Shown in pieces: positions 11,635 to 24,975 of a DNA stretch of 64,000 nt (the stretch's first letter is position 1; every line of letters starts with the position of its first letter). Origin of the DNA: JACCTU01 sp963798985 (GTDB taxonomy: Bacteria > Actinomycetota > Thermoleophilia > Gaiellales > Gaiellaceae); assembly GCA_963798985.1 (NCBI GenBank), contig CAWCVL010000007.1, positions 930,001 to 994,000 of the forward strand, written 5' to 3'. The notes below the pieces were generated by a model. It was not told the DNA's origin and made no database searches. It saw only the letters and a program-made list of their open reading frames with translations. The translations under genes were made by a program, and so were the position numbers.

Positions 11635-11958
11635 TCAGGCGGCGAGCAGCCGCTCGTGCTTGCGCTGCTCCCAGTCGAGCGCGTCGACGCCGCTGCCGTG
11701 CAGCCACGTGTCGACGGCGGCGCGGAGCTCGGGATCACGCCGCATGCGCAGAGCGAAGGCCATCTCCGCGAGCTCGACGCCGAAGCGGCGGCGCAGCTCC
11801 CTTAGAGACCTCAGCTGGTTCAGCTCCCGGAGCCCGTAGAGGCGGTACCCGGCGTCCGTCCGCCGCGGCTCGACGAGGCCCGAGGCCTCGAGGTACCGCA
11901 GCATCCGCGCCGACCAGCCCGTGCGGGCGGCGGCGTCTGAGACCGTGAGCGCATCCAC
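11635..11958 (-). CDS. MerR-family transcriptional regulator upstream of ahcY
   Basis: The N-terminal winged helix LTVSDAAARTGWSARMLRYLEASGLVEPRR...YRLYGLRELNQL is a clear MerR DNA-binding domain. The remainder is a short helical tail ending LDWEQRKHERLLAA, with no cysteines for metal sensing. At 107 residues it is a small MerR protein. It precedes ahcY by 41 bp on the same strand, so control of the methyl cycle is possible. The GTG start is preceded by a palindrome that includes a -10-like box. Confidence 0.85.
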   Translation of the reverse strand: MDALTVSDAAARTGWSARMLRYLEASGLVEPRRTDAGYRLYGLRELNQLRSLRELRRRFGVELAEMAFALRMRRDPELRAAVDTWLHGSGVDALDWEQRKHERLLAA

Positions 11959-11965
11959 GTGCGTG

Positions 11966-11989
11966 ACCTTACCACGAGAGTGTTAAGGT
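11966..11989. promoter_or_regulatory. Inverted repeat and -10 box upstream of merR
   Basis: ACCTTA (11966-11971) and TAAGGT (11984-11989) are perfect inverted repeats separated by 12 bp. Read on the minus strand the start-proximal arm is TAAGGT, a TANNNT -10 box lying 7 nt before the GTG of merR. An inverted repeat over the promoter of a MerR gene is a likely autoregulatory operator. It overlaps the stop of the cupin gene. Confidence 0.5.
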
Positions 11990-12372
11990 TCTGAGGTGCC
12001 CTCGCGCCCGTAGGCGTCTGCGAGGCGGACGACGTCGTCGAGGTCGGGGGTCGAGACCTCCAGGATCGTCGTGTCCTCGAGCGCCGTGACCCTGTGGACG
12101 GTACCCGGCGGGTAGTGGAAGGCCTCGCCGGCCCCGATCACCACCTCGTTCAGCACCGCGTCGCCCGAGGTCCCGAGCTCGAGCTTGGCTGCGCCCGACT
12201 GGACGTACCACGACTCGTCCTTTCGCTCGTGGTACTGGAGGCTCAGGGAGTGCCCGGCGGCGACGAAGAGGATCTTGCCGACGTAGTCGCCGGTCTCTGC
12301 CCAGATCAGCTCCCAGCCCCAGGGCTTCACGACCCGCCTCGGGTCGAAGGTCCAAGCGTCGAGGCTGTTCAA
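11983..12372 (-). CDS. Cupin protein, mannose-6-phosphate isomerase type II-like
   Basis: The product has about 129 residues with one cupin barrel: VVKPWGWELIWAETGDYVGK, then LSLQYHERKDESWYVQSG with the metal-binding histidine and glutamate, and FHYPPGTVHRVTALED with the second histidine. This matches the C-terminal cupin of bifunctional mannose-6-phosphate isomerase/GDP-mannose pyrophosphorylase proteins. Next to a nucleotidyltransferase gene it probably interconverts mannose-6-phosphate and fructose-6-phosphate, though other sugar-phosphate cupins are possible. The TTG start is inferred. Confidence 0.75.
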   Translation of the reverse strand: MNSLDAWTFDPRRVVKPWGWELIWAETGDYVGKILFVAAGHSLSLQYHERKDESWYVQSGAAKLELGTSGDAVLNEVVIGAGEAFHYPPGTVHRVTALEDTTILEVSTPDLDDVVRLADAYGREGTSEP

Positions 12373-12399
12373 GTTCGGCGAGGCGTCGATTCGGCGATC

Positions 12400-13086
12400 C
12401 TACGCCGGTTCCGAGGTGGCGAAGTGCTCCTCGGCGCGTCGCAGGTCCTTGGGCGTGTTGACGGTCAGCCACAGGCCTTCGTGCCTGAACGCGAGCAGCT
12501 TCCGCTCCTCCGCGAGCTCCGGAAACGTCGACGTCTCGTGGTCGCCTTTCTCGGGCAACCGCTCGATCGCCTCGTCGTCGAGCACGTAGAGGCCCATGTT
12601 CACCCAGTGCGGCAGCTTCGGTGCCTCGCGAAAGCCCTCGACCGTCCCGTCGTCCGCAACGTCGACGACACCGAACGGCGACGGAAGCGGGGCAACCGTG
12701 ATCGTCGCCGCCGGCGAGCGCTCCCGGTGGAGCGCGAGCAGCGCCTCGAGCTCGACGTCGAAGAGCTCGTCGCCGTTCAGCGCGAAGCAGGGGCCCGATT
12801 CGCGCCGCTCACGCGCGGCGAACTTCAGCCCTCCCCCACGCCCGAGCGGCTCCGCCTCGCCGGCGAACGCGAGCTCGACGCCGACGCCTGCGAGCGCCCG
12901 GGCGAACTCGTCCTCCTGCCCGGCTCGGCAGCTCACGATCACCCGCTCGACGCCGGACCGCGCCAGCCGGAGGATCTGGTGCTCCGCGAGCGGCTTGCCG
13001 CCGACATCGACGAGTGCCTTCGGGCGCCCCTGCGCAGCTTCGCCGAGCCGCTCGGCCCGGCCTCCCGCGAGAAGGATCGCTTCCAC
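12400..13086 (-). CDS. Sugar nucleotidyltransferase (NDP-hexose pyrophosphorylase-like)
   Basis: The N-terminus VEAILLAGGRAERLGEAAQGRPKALVDVGGKPLAE is a nucleotidyltransferase signature with the activating lysine. CFALNGDELFDVEL holds the metal-binding residue, and the end TVNTPKDLRRAEEHF is typical of single-domain enzymes that make GDP-mannose or similar. The GTG start shares one base with the ugd stop (TAGTG). With the adjacent cupin it may form a mannose activation pair. Substrate assignment is an inference from context. Confidence 0.8.
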   Translation of the reverse strand: MEAILLAGGRAERLGEAAQGRPKALVDVGGKPLAEHQILRLARSGVERVIVSCRAGQEDEFARALAGVGVELAFAGEAEPLGRGGGLKFAARERRESGPCFALNGDELFDVELEALLALHRERSPAATITVAPLPSPFGVVDVADDGTVEGFREAPKLPHWVNMGLYVLDDEAIERLPEKGDHETSTFPELAEERKLLAFRHEGLWLTVNTPKDLRRAEEHFATSEPA

Positions 13087-14423
13087 TAGGAAGTGGAGGG
13101 CTCGCGGTCGCGCTCGGGGGTTTCCGGCAGCACGTCGGACGGCGAGACGGGCCGCCCGATCCCCTCGTACGCGAACCCTGCGGCGCGCGCCTGCGCGGGG
13201 TCGAGCAGGTTCCGCCCGTCCACGATCAGCGGCCGCGCCATCAATTCGCGAATCTCCGGGCGCGCGAGGTCGCGCAGCTCGTCCCACTCGGTGACGATCA
13301 CCGCCGCGTCGGCGTCGCGCACCGCCTCCTGGACGGTCGAGCAGAACTCCGCCTGGGGCATCACCCGCTTGCCGTCGACGACGGGGTCCCAGGCGCGGAC
13401 GTCCGCACCCTCGGCGATCAGCCGCGACGCGAGCACGAGGCTCGGCGCCTCGCGGATGTCGTCGGTGCCCGCCTTGAACGCGAGCCCGAGCAGCGCGACG
13501 CGCTTGCCGCGGAGCTTTCCGAGATGGCGCTCGAGCTTCCCGATCACGCGGCGCTTCTGCAGCTCGTTCACCTCGATCACGGCGTTCAGCAACTGGAAGT
13601 GGTAGCCGGAGTTCGCCGCGAGCTGCTTGAGCGCGAGCGAGTCTTTTGGGAAGCACGAACCGCCCCAACCCACGCCCGCACGGAGGAAATGCGGGCCGAG
13701 GCGCTTGTCGAGCCCCACGCCCTCCGCGACGCGCACGACGTCCGCGCCTGTCGCCTCGCAGACGTTCGCGATCTCGTTGATGAAGCTGATCCGCGTCATC
13801 AGGAACGCGTTCGAGGCGAGCTTGACCATCTCGGCCGAGTTGACGTCCATCTGCACGACCGTCGCGTCGAGCGACGCATACAGACCCGCGACCCGTTCCG
13901 CGTCGTCCGGGTCGAAGGCGCCGATCACGATCCGGTCGGGCTCCATGAAGTCGCGGATCGCGCGTCCCTCGGCGGTGAACTCCGGGTTCGAGGCGTAGCC
14001 GACGTGCTCGAGCCCGCGCTGATCGAGCGCGGCGCGCACCTTCTCCCCGGTGCCGACGGGGACCGTGCTCTTCAGCACGAGCACGAGGTTGCCTTCGACG
14101 CTCGGGAGCTCGTCGACGACCGTCCAAACGCGGGAGAGGTCGGCATCGCCGGAATACGCGACCGGCGGAGTGTCGACGCAGACGAACAGGAACTCGGCGC
14201 CGTCCACCGCCTCGCCGGCATCGAGCGTGAACGTCAGCCGACCCGCGTTCTTCGCGAGGAGCTCGTCGAGGCCCGGCTCGAAGATCGGCACCTCGCCCCG
14301 CCGGAGCCGCTCGACCTTCTCGGGGATGACGTCGCGGACGACCACGTCGTTGCCGAGCTCCGCGAGGCAGGCAGCAGTGACGAGCCCGACGTACCCCGCC
14401 CCGAAGACGCCGATCCTGCTCAC
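13086..14423 (-). CDS. ugd: UDP-glucose 6-dehydrogenase
   Basis: The enzyme oxidises UDP-glucose to UDP-glucuronate in two NAD-dependent steps. The NAD-binding MSRIGVFGAGYVGLVTAACLAELG is at the N-terminus, and the catalytic cysteine lies in GVGWGGSCFPKDSLAL. GLAFKAGTDDIREAPS and the C-terminal NDP-sugar-binding domain follow. It is intact at 445 residues. The GTG start follows a TAGGCT box by 8 nt. It supplies precursors for the envelope polysaccharide implied by its neighbours. Confidence 0.95.
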   Translation of the reverse strand: MSRIGVFGAGYVGLVTAACLAELGNDVVVRDVIPEKVERLRRGEVPIFEPGLDELLAKNAGRLTFTLDAGEAVDGAEFLFVCVDTPPVAYSGDADLSRVWTVVDELPSVEGNLVLVLKSTVPVGTGEKVRAALDQRGLEHVGYASNPEFTAEGRAIRDFMEPDRIVIGAFDPDDAERVAGLYASLDATVVQMDVNSAEMVKLASNAFLMTRISFINEIANVCEATGADVVRVAEGVGLDKRLGPHFLRAGVGWGGSCFPKDSLALKQLAANSGYHFQLLNAVIEVNELQKRRVIGKLERHLGKLRGKRVALLGLAFKAGTDDIREAPSLVLASRLIAEGADVRAWDPVVDGKRVMPQAEFCSTVQEAVRDADAAVIVTEWDELRDLARPEIRELMARPLIVDGRNLLDPAQARAAGFAYEGIGRPVSPSDVLPETPERDREPSTS

Positions 14424-14431
14424 GGGCGCGA

Positions 14432-14437
14432 AGCCTA
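14432..14437 (-). promoter_or_regulatory. -10 box 8 nt before the ugd start
   Basis: TAGGCT on the minus strand fits TANNNT and lies 8 nt before the GTG of ugd, so the transcript would begin at or next to the start codon. The TAG is also the stop codon of the upstream LCP gene. Confidence 0.4.
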
Positions 14438-16351
14438 CCCCGGCCCGAGCGGACGGAGACCCTTGGCGATCGCGAGCATGGTCTCGTTGGAGAGCTTGTC
14501 GAGCAGCGAGTTCACGACCCAGTAGGTCGCGCCCCCGGATTCGAGCACCACCATGTGGAGGTGCGAGCCGTTGTAGTAGAGCCGGTACGTCCGACCGCCG
14601 ACCTTCGTGACCTCGTTCGGATCCTCGAGAATCGGCGCGTCCTCCCAGTTGGTCATCTGGATGCCCCAGTAGTCGATCCCGCCGAGCGAGTACGTCAACC
14701 GCACGGCGTTGCTGCCTCCGAGCCCGTGCACGCGAATCGGAGTGATCGTGCTGAGCGACGAGCTCTGCTCGACCTTCGTCGGCACCATCAGCGGGTACGG
14801 GACGCGCTTCGCGACCGCCTGTAGGAGCGGCCTCGCGGCCGAGTCCGAGCGCACGGCAGGCGCGGAGCGCGCCGGCGTCTTGTCGGCGGGCGCGGCCGCG
14901 ATCGACCCGTGGTAGGTCTGGCCCACGATCACGGTCACGGCGGCGCCGTTGGACAGCGGGACGATCTCCGCCGGGATCGCGGAAACGCGCGCGTCGCCGA
15001 AGAGCTTGGCGAGCTTGTTCGCCGAGGCACGCGCGGCGGCGCCGCCCTGGAAGTAGACCTCGGTACGGAAGTATTCCCAGCTCGGCGCGTTCCCGTCGCC
15101 GCTCGTGGCGATCTTGTAGCCGCGTGCCCCCAGTTGCGACGCGGCGGAGGTCGCGGAGCCGACCTGGCCGTTCCCGTTCAAGACCGTCACCGTCGTCCGG
15201 GACGGCGGTAGAGCGGTGTCGGCGCGGCGGCGGTTCAAGGCCACGTCAGTCGCCTTCAGCGGCGCGTCGACGTCGGGCTGGATGAAGTCGTTGACGGCGG
15301 CCTGGATGCACGACTGGGGGACGACGACCTCGTTGAACCCCTGGTAGCAGCTGAGGTCGATCCTGGTCTGGATCACATGCCGCGCCGGCAGGCCGTAGAC
15401 GAGAGCCGCGTAGTCGAGCAGCGTGCGGGCGTCGAAGCGCGTGCCGTCGCCCTTGCCGACCTCGACGTTCGTCGTCAGGGTCTTGACGAGCTTGGGAAGG
15501 TCGATGAGCGGGAAGTCGGTCGCGCGCTGCTTGACGCCCCGCAGGAACTGCTGCTGCCGCGCGATTCGGAAGAAGTCGGAGTCGAGGTGGCGGTAGCGCA
15601 CGTACTCGAGCGCGTCCGTGCCGTTCAGCTTCTGATAGCCGGGCTGGAGGTCGATCACCGCGTAGCGGTCGCCGCCGGACGAGTTGTCGTTGAAGTACCG
15701 CCGGTCGACGTCGATCCACACACCGCCCATCCGGCTGACGACCTGCTTGAACCCGCGGAAGTTGACGGTGACGAGGAAGTTGATCGGAACGCCGGTCAGC
15801 TTCCGCACGGTCTCGATCGCCGCGGACGACCCGCACTCGCCGTACGCGTTGTTGATTCTCGACACGAACGTGCCGTTCGGGCAGCCTTGGATCTCGACGA
15901 GCAGGTCGCGCGGGAAGGACAGCATCGTCACCGTCTCGAGGGCCGGGTCGGCGCGGACGAGCATCAGCGTGTCCGAGTGCCCCGTCTGCCCGGCCTCGAC
16001 CCCGGCTCGCTTGTCGTAGCCGAGGACGAGGGCGGTCGTCGGCGAGCCCGGGATCACGACGTCGAGGGTCTCCTGCGCCTCCTTGACGTCGGCCGAGCGC
16101 GGACTGAGGCTGCTCGCGATGTCCTGCTCGACGTACAGGTACGTCCCGCCCGCGATCCCGGCAGCGAGCATGAGCGCGACGATCACGAGCCACAAGAAGA
16201 TCCGGCCGAAGAGGCCCGCCAGGCTCCGTGGGTCGGGCTCGGGCTGGCGATAGCGGCGCATCGGAGCGCCGATCTCGGGCGGGTAGACGGCGTGACCGTT
16301 CCCGTTCAGCTCTGCGGCGCGGCCGATGCCTCTCTTCAGCGTCGTCTTCAT
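14435..16351 (-). CDS. LytR-CpsA-Psr ligase with C-terminal LytR_C domain
   Basis: LCP proteins transfer undecaprenyl-linked glycopolymers onto peptidoglycan outside the membrane. A cytoplasmic N-terminus of about 45 residues is followed by a membrane helix (IFLWLVIVALMLAAGIAGG). The LCP catalytic domain carries GHSDTLMLVRAD, SFPRDLLVEI, YVRYRHLDSDFFRIARQQQF and other family arginines. A LytR_C domain (TVTVLNGNGQVGSATSAASQL) comes next, then an extra C-terminal domain of about 150 residues. At 638 residues it is longer than a minimal LCP protein. It is encoded upstream of ugd and the sugar nucleotidyltransferases, a fitting context. Confidence 0.9.
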   Translation of the reverse strand: MKTTLKRGIGRAAELNGNGHAVYPPEIGAPMRRYRQPEPDPRSLAGLFGRIFLWLVIVALMLAAGIAGGTYLYVEQDIASSLSPRSADVKEAQETLDVVIPGSPTTALVLGYDKRAGVEAGQTGHSDTLMLVRADPALETVTMLSFPRDLLVEIQGCPNGTFVSRINNAYGECGSSAAIETVRKLTGVPINFLVTVNFRGFKQVVSRMGGVWIDVDRRYFNDNSSGGDRYAVIDLQPGYQKLNGTDALEYVRYRHLDSDFFRIARQQQFLRGVKQRATDFPLIDLPKLVKTLTTNVEVGKGDGTRFDARTLLDYAALVYGLPARHVIQTRIDLSCYQGFNEVVVPQSCIQAAVNDFIQPDVDAPLKATDVALNRRRADTALPPSRTTVTVLNGNGQVGSATSAASQLGARGYKIATSGDGNAPSWEYFRTEVYFQGGAAARASANKLAKLFGDARVSAIPAEIVPLSNGAAVTVIVGQTYHGSIAAAPADKTPARSAPAVRSDSAARPLLQAVAKRVPYPLMVPTKVEQSSSLSTITPIRVHGLGGSNAVRLTYSLGGIDYWGIQMTNWEDAPILEDPNEVTKVGGRTYRLYYNGSHLHMVVLESGGATYWVVNSLLDKLSNETMLAIAKGLRPLGPG

Positions 16352-16364
16352 GTGAAAAGCGGAA

Positions 16365-16381
16365 GACGCCGCGAAGGCGTC
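16365..16381 (-). terminator. metH terminator hairpin
   Basis: GACGCC (16365-16370) and GGCGTC (16376-16381) form a stem with a 5-nt loop. On the minus strand it is followed by a T-rich TTCCGCTTTT, shortly after the metH stop at 16389. Confidence 0.55.
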
Positions 16382-16388
16382 CCAGCGG

Positions 16389-19999
<3,611 letters not shown>

Positions 20000-20002
20000 A
20001 AG

Positions 20003-20059
20003 CGCTCCCTACCTAAAGAGGATCGGGAGCGTGGGCTCCGGGCTCTTTAGGCGTTTTTT
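20003..20059 (-). promoter_or_regulatory. metH leader with two mutually exclusive hairpins
   Basis: Structure A pairs 20012-20020 (CCTAAAGAG) with 20043-20051 (CTCTTTAGG), with an inner stem 20026-20030/20035-20039. Structure B pairs 20003-20009, which contains the metH Shine-Dalgarno, with 20025-20031 (GGGAGCG on the plus strand). A and B share bases, so forming A would free the ribosome site and B would hide it. Read on the plus strand, hairpin A is followed by six Ts (20054-20059) and looks like an intrinsic terminator, but no plus-strand gene precedes it. I recognise no known aptamer upstream. Confidence 0.5.
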
Positions 20060-20140
20060 ATCCTGGTCGCCAAGCTGCCTTCAAAGCTCTCCAGGGAGCA
20101 AAAAGCGTAGCAGGCTACTTCGTTCGAAGAGGCGCAAGTC

Positions 20141-20232
20141 GCGAATCCGCTCACGCGGATCCGCGACCGCTTGGCACCTGAAGGCGGCCGCTTCGCGGCC
20201 GCTGCCGCAGCGACTTCACATCAAGCCTCTAG
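20141..20232. repeat. 92-bp intergenic repeat, copy 2
   Basis: This copy aligns end to end with 7485-7576: the same GCGAATCCGC palindrome, the same GCGGCCGC-TTC-GCGGCCGC hairpin and the same ACTTCACATCA-GCCTCTAG end, with changes mostly in the spacer. As in copy 1, the TAG stop of the minus-strand gene (here atpC) lies at the repeat edge, and a housekeeping gene (metH) follows. Confidence 0.8.
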
Positions 20233-20702
20233 TCGCGGCGCTCACCAGCGCTCAGCTTTACCCGCACGTCGCGGAGGTTGGCGCCGCCCGTTGCGACCTC
20301 GAGCTGGGTCTCCGCATGGATGATCCGCTGCTCGACCACCCAGCGGTCCGCCGACGACTCGCCGCTCTCGATCCGCTCGAGCTCGGCCTTCGCCTCCTCG
20401 AGCATCCGCTCGGCCGCCTCGCGGTCGATCTCGGAAGCCTTGACCGCGTGGTCGACGATCGCGATCGCCCGGTCGAGCTGCACGGTGAAGAACCCCGGCC
20501 CGGTTGCGAACTCCTCGACGCGCTCGCCGCCGAGGTGCACACGGGTCGCGCCGGACTTCAGCGTCGCGACGAGCGGCGCGTGCCGTGCGAGCACGCCGAT
20601 CTCGCCGGCCGCCCCCGGGACGATCAGCATCTCCGCATCGCCCTCGAACACCGTGCCGTCCGGTGTGACCAGCGAGACGTCGAAGCGCGGCCGAGCCGAC
20701 AC
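20229..20702 (-). CDS. atpC: ATP synthase F1 subunit epsilon
   Basis: The epsilon subunit couples rotation of the central stalk and inhibits ATP hydrolysis. The N-terminal beta sandwich (FDVSLVTPDGTVFEGDAEML, then GEIGVLARHAPLVATLKSG) is followed by a two-helix C-terminal region (EAAERMLEEAKAELERIE). About 157 residues, slightly longer than usual. The GTG start follows the atpD stop by 3 bp. Together with atpD it is separated from the other atp genes by about 12 kb. Confidence 0.92.
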   Translation of the reverse strand: MSARPRFDVSLVTPDGTVFEGDAEMLIVPGAAGEIGVLARHAPLVATLKSGATRVHLGGERVEEFATGPGFFTVQLDRAIAIVDHAVKASEIDREAAERMLEEAKAELERIESGESSADRWVVEQRIIHAETQLEVATGGANLRDVRVKLSAGERRD

Positions 20703-20705
20703 GAT

Positions 20706-22168
20706 TTAGGCGGCCGCGCCGGCCGTCTCGCGGGCGGCGCGCCGAGCCGCGACCGGATCCTCGCCGCGCGCCTTCATCAGTCGCCTCGTCGATCGAGCCG
20801 ACCATGTAGAACGCCTGCTCGGGCAAGTCGTCGTGCTGGCCCTCGATGATCTCCTGGAAGCCCTTGATCGTGTCCTCGACGCGGACGTAGACGCCGGGCT
20901 GGCCGGTGAAGGCCTCGGCGACGTTCATCGGCTGCGAGAGGAACCGTTCGACCTTCCTCGCCCGCTGGACAACCACCTTGTCCTCGTCGGAGAGCTCGTC
21001 CATGCCGAGGATCGCGATGATGTCCTGGAGGTCCTTGTAGCGCTGGAGGATCTCCTGCACGCGCGTCGCGGTGTCGTAGTGCTCGTCGCCGACGACGGTG
21101 CGGTCGAGCGCGCGCGACGACGAGTCGAGCGGGTCGATCGCCGGGTAGATCCCCTTCTCCGAGATCGGCCGGGAGAGCACGATGAACGCGTCGAGGTGCG
21201 CGAACGTGTTGGCCGGCGCGGGGTCGGTCAGGTCGTCCGCCGGGACGTAGATCGCCTGCACCGACGTGACAGAGCCCGTCCGCGTGGACGTGATGCGTTC
21301 CTGGAGCTGGCCCATCTCGGTGGCGAGCGTCGGCTGGTAGCCGACGGCGCTCGGCATCCGGCCGAGCAGCGCCGACACCTCGGAGCCCGCCTGCACGAAG
21401 CGGAAGATGTTGTCGATGAACAGGAGCACGTCCTGACCCTCGTCGCGGAAGTACTCCGCCATCGTCAGCGCTGAGAGGCCGACGCGCAGGCGCGCGCCCG
21501 GCGGCTCGTTCATCTGGCCGTAGACCAGCGCGACCTTGTCGATCACGCCCGTCTCGGTCATCTCGCGCCAGAGGTCGTTGCCCTCACGCGTGCGCTCGCC
21601 GACTCCGGCGAAGACCGACACGCCGCCGTGCTGCGTCGCGACGTTGTTGATCAGCTCCTGGATCAGCACGGTCTTGCCGAGCCCGGCACCGCCGAAGAGG
21701 CCGATCTTGCCGCCGCGCACGAACGGCGCGACGAGGTCGATCACCTTCATGCCCGTCTCGAAGATCTCCATCGTCGGCGACAGCTCGCGGAACTCCGGCG
21801 GGTCGCGGTGGATCGGCCAGCGCTCGCTGCCCTCGGGGAGCGGCGTCGCCGTTGTCGACGGGATCGCCGATCACGTTCCACAGCCGTCCGAGGGTCGGCT
21901 CGCCGACCGGCACGCTGATCGGGGCGCCGGTGTCGACGACGTCGATGCCTCGGGCGAGGCCGTCGGTCGAGTCCATCGCCACGACGCGAACGCGGTCGTC
22001 GCCGAGGTGCTGCTGCACCTCTGCGATCAGCGTCCCGCCGTCGCCGGCAGTCTGGATCGAGACGGCGTTGTTGATCGAGGGCAGAGTGTCGGGGAAGACG
22101 GCGTCGATCACGACGCCCTTGATCTCGACGATCTTGCCGACGTTGCGGCCGTTGTTCTGGTCGGGCAT
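20706..22168 (-). CDS. atpD: ATP synthase F1 subunit beta
   Basis: This is the catalytic subunit of the F1 motor. The N-terminus GKIVEIKGVVIDAVFPDTLPS is typical; Walker A reads GGAGLGKTVLIQEL, Walker B reads DVLLFIDNIFRF, and GERTREGNDL and ALLGRMPSAVGYQPTLATEM are intact. One frame break near 21840 and one near 20780 interrupt an otherwise full-length protein of about 487 residues; the corrected end reads LMKARGEDPVAARRAA. AGGAGG lies 3 nt before the ATG, so it has its own leader. Its expected upstream neighbour atpG is 12 kb away. Confidence 0.95.
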
Positions 22169-22188
22169 GCGCCTCCTACGAAGCTCGT

Positions 22189-22774
22189 GCGGTCAGAACG
22201 AGGGCGCGAGAGGCGACGGCCCGAACGCAAGTCTATCGAGAGCGGTGTTCGAGCTGCGTCAGACGAAGGTTGGCGATCCGTCGGCCATAGGCGCGGGCTC
22301 GGACCGACGAGCGCCTCGATGACTCGATAAGCTCTGACTCGTAGGCCTGGCCGAGTCGGGTAGACCGTCGGCCGCTGCGTGCGGCGAGGTACGGACGTCG
22401 TCGAGCTGCTGCTGTGCGAGCCCGCCGAGGCCCGAAAGCCTGCAGCGGCGACGATGACCGCCGCCGCGGCCGCCTGCGACGCGCGCGATGGCGTATCCGG
22501 CGGCGCAGCCGGCTGAGGAGGGCGAACGCGATCGGCCGCTTCGAGCAGCTCCGTGGCGGACGCCGTCGTCGAGGCAGCCACTGCGTCGGCGTAGGCTCGC
22601 GCAACCTCGCACAGTCGGAAGGTGCGGCAGTCGAGCGCACGCCTCGTCGAGGTGCTGCCCGCCGCGCCGCTCGGGCTGCAGAGAACTCGCGGTCAGACGC
22701 TCGAGCGCGTTCGCATCTGGCCTCGTTCAGTTCGCACGCGGTCACGCTAGTTCTGACGACATCGCGCAAAATGG
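22189..22774. other. 586-bp stretch without a confident gene
   Basis: This lies between the atpD leader and the end of oppF. Minus-strand pieces such as CEVARAYADAVAASTTASATE near 22600 look weakly coding and continue in other frames as AFALLSRLRRRIRHRAR or GGLAQQQLDDVRTSPHAAADG. It could be an indel-damaged small gene or noncoding DNA. It also holds the likely atpD promoter region; TAGACT on the minus strand near 22235 could be a -10 box. Confidence 0.4.
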
Positions 22775-23934
<1,160 letters not shown>

Positions 23935-23938
<4 letters not shown>

Positions 23939-24975
23939 GCCGACGCATCCGGCCTCCGGATCTCCGCGACATGCCGCCTCGACCGAGCTCCTCGGCGAAG
24001 TGGCACGCCGAGACATGGTCGCCGCCCTCGCCGAACGGCCGCAGCGGCGGCATCTCCTCGCGGCAGCGCGCCCGCCCGCGAGAGTGCAGCAGCGCGGGTG
24101 GAACGCGCAGCCCGGCGGCGGTGTGATCAGGCTCGGCGGCTGCCCTGGGATCGGACGGAGCGACTCCTCGTCGACTGTCGAGCCGCGGCAGGCTGTTCAT
24201 CAGGCCGACCGTGTACGGGTGCCGCGGCGAGTTGAAGATCGTGAACACGTCCGTGAGCTCGACGACGCGGCCGGCGTACATGACGACGACGCGGTCCGCG
24301 AGCTCGGCGATCAGCCCGAGGTCGTGGGTGATCAGGATCGTCGCGGCGTGCGTCTCCTCCTGCGCGGTCTTCAGCACCTCGAGGATCTGCGCCTGGATCG
24401 TCACGTCGAGCGCAGTGGTCGGCTCGTCGGCGATCAGCAGCTGCGGCGCGTTCGCGATCGCCATCGCGATCATCGCGCGCTGGCGCATCCCGCCCGAGAA
24501 CTCGTGCGGGTACTGGTCGTAGCGCTGCTCGGCGTTCGGGACGCCGACGAGCTCCAGCAGCTCGACGCGCGCTTGCGCGGCCTCCTCGTCGCTCGCGCCT
24601 CGGGTTGTGCGCGAGCATGGCCTCGCGCGATCTGGTCGCCGACCTTGAGCACGGGGTTCAGCGACGTCATCGGGTCCTGGAAGATCATCGCGATGTCGCC
24701 GCCGCGGACGTCCCGCAGCTCGCTCTTCGACATCGTCAGCAGGTCGCGGCCCTTGAAGAACGCCTCGCCCGAGACGACTCGGCCGGGCGGCTTGCGGGAT
24801 CAGGCCGAGCATCGTCATCACCGACACGCTCTTGCCGGAGCCCGACTCGCCGACGACCCCGAGCGTCTCGCCGGGAAGACGTCGTAGCTCACCCCGGTCG
24901 ACGGCGTGGACGACGCCGTCCTCGGTCGCCGAACTCGACCGTCAGGTCGCGAATCGAGAGAACCGGCTCAGGCAC
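23935..24975 (-). CDS. oppD: Oligopeptide ABC transporter ATP-binding protein OppD
   Basis: This is the second ATPase of the transporter. It begins PEPVLSIRDLTVEF after a GTG with GGAGG 5 nt upstream. Walker A lies in GESGSGKSVSVMTMLGL, and the protein continues with AMIFQDPMTSLNPVLKVGDQ, FSGGMRQRAMIAMAIANAP and LLIADEPTTALDVTIQAQI. The C-terminal cysteine-containing region (CHFAEELGRGG) follows. Frame breaks near 24930, 24790, 24620, 24100 and 23960 split it into pieces that match the family in order. Confidence 0.82.

Noticed and set aside
12400..13086. Naming this nucleotidyltransferase as a specific GDP-mannose pyrophosphorylase
   Set aside because: The motifs define the superfamily but not the substrate, and the neighbours fit more than one sugar pathway.
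20012..20059. Simple plus-strand intrinsic terminator upstream of metH
   Set aside because: No plus-strand gene precedes it; the overlap with the metH ribosome-site pairing makes a leader function more likely, though not proven.
20003..20228. Known cobalamin, SAM or SAH riboswitch before metH
   Set aside because: I looked for the conserved aptamer cores by eye and found none; a covariance search would be decisive.
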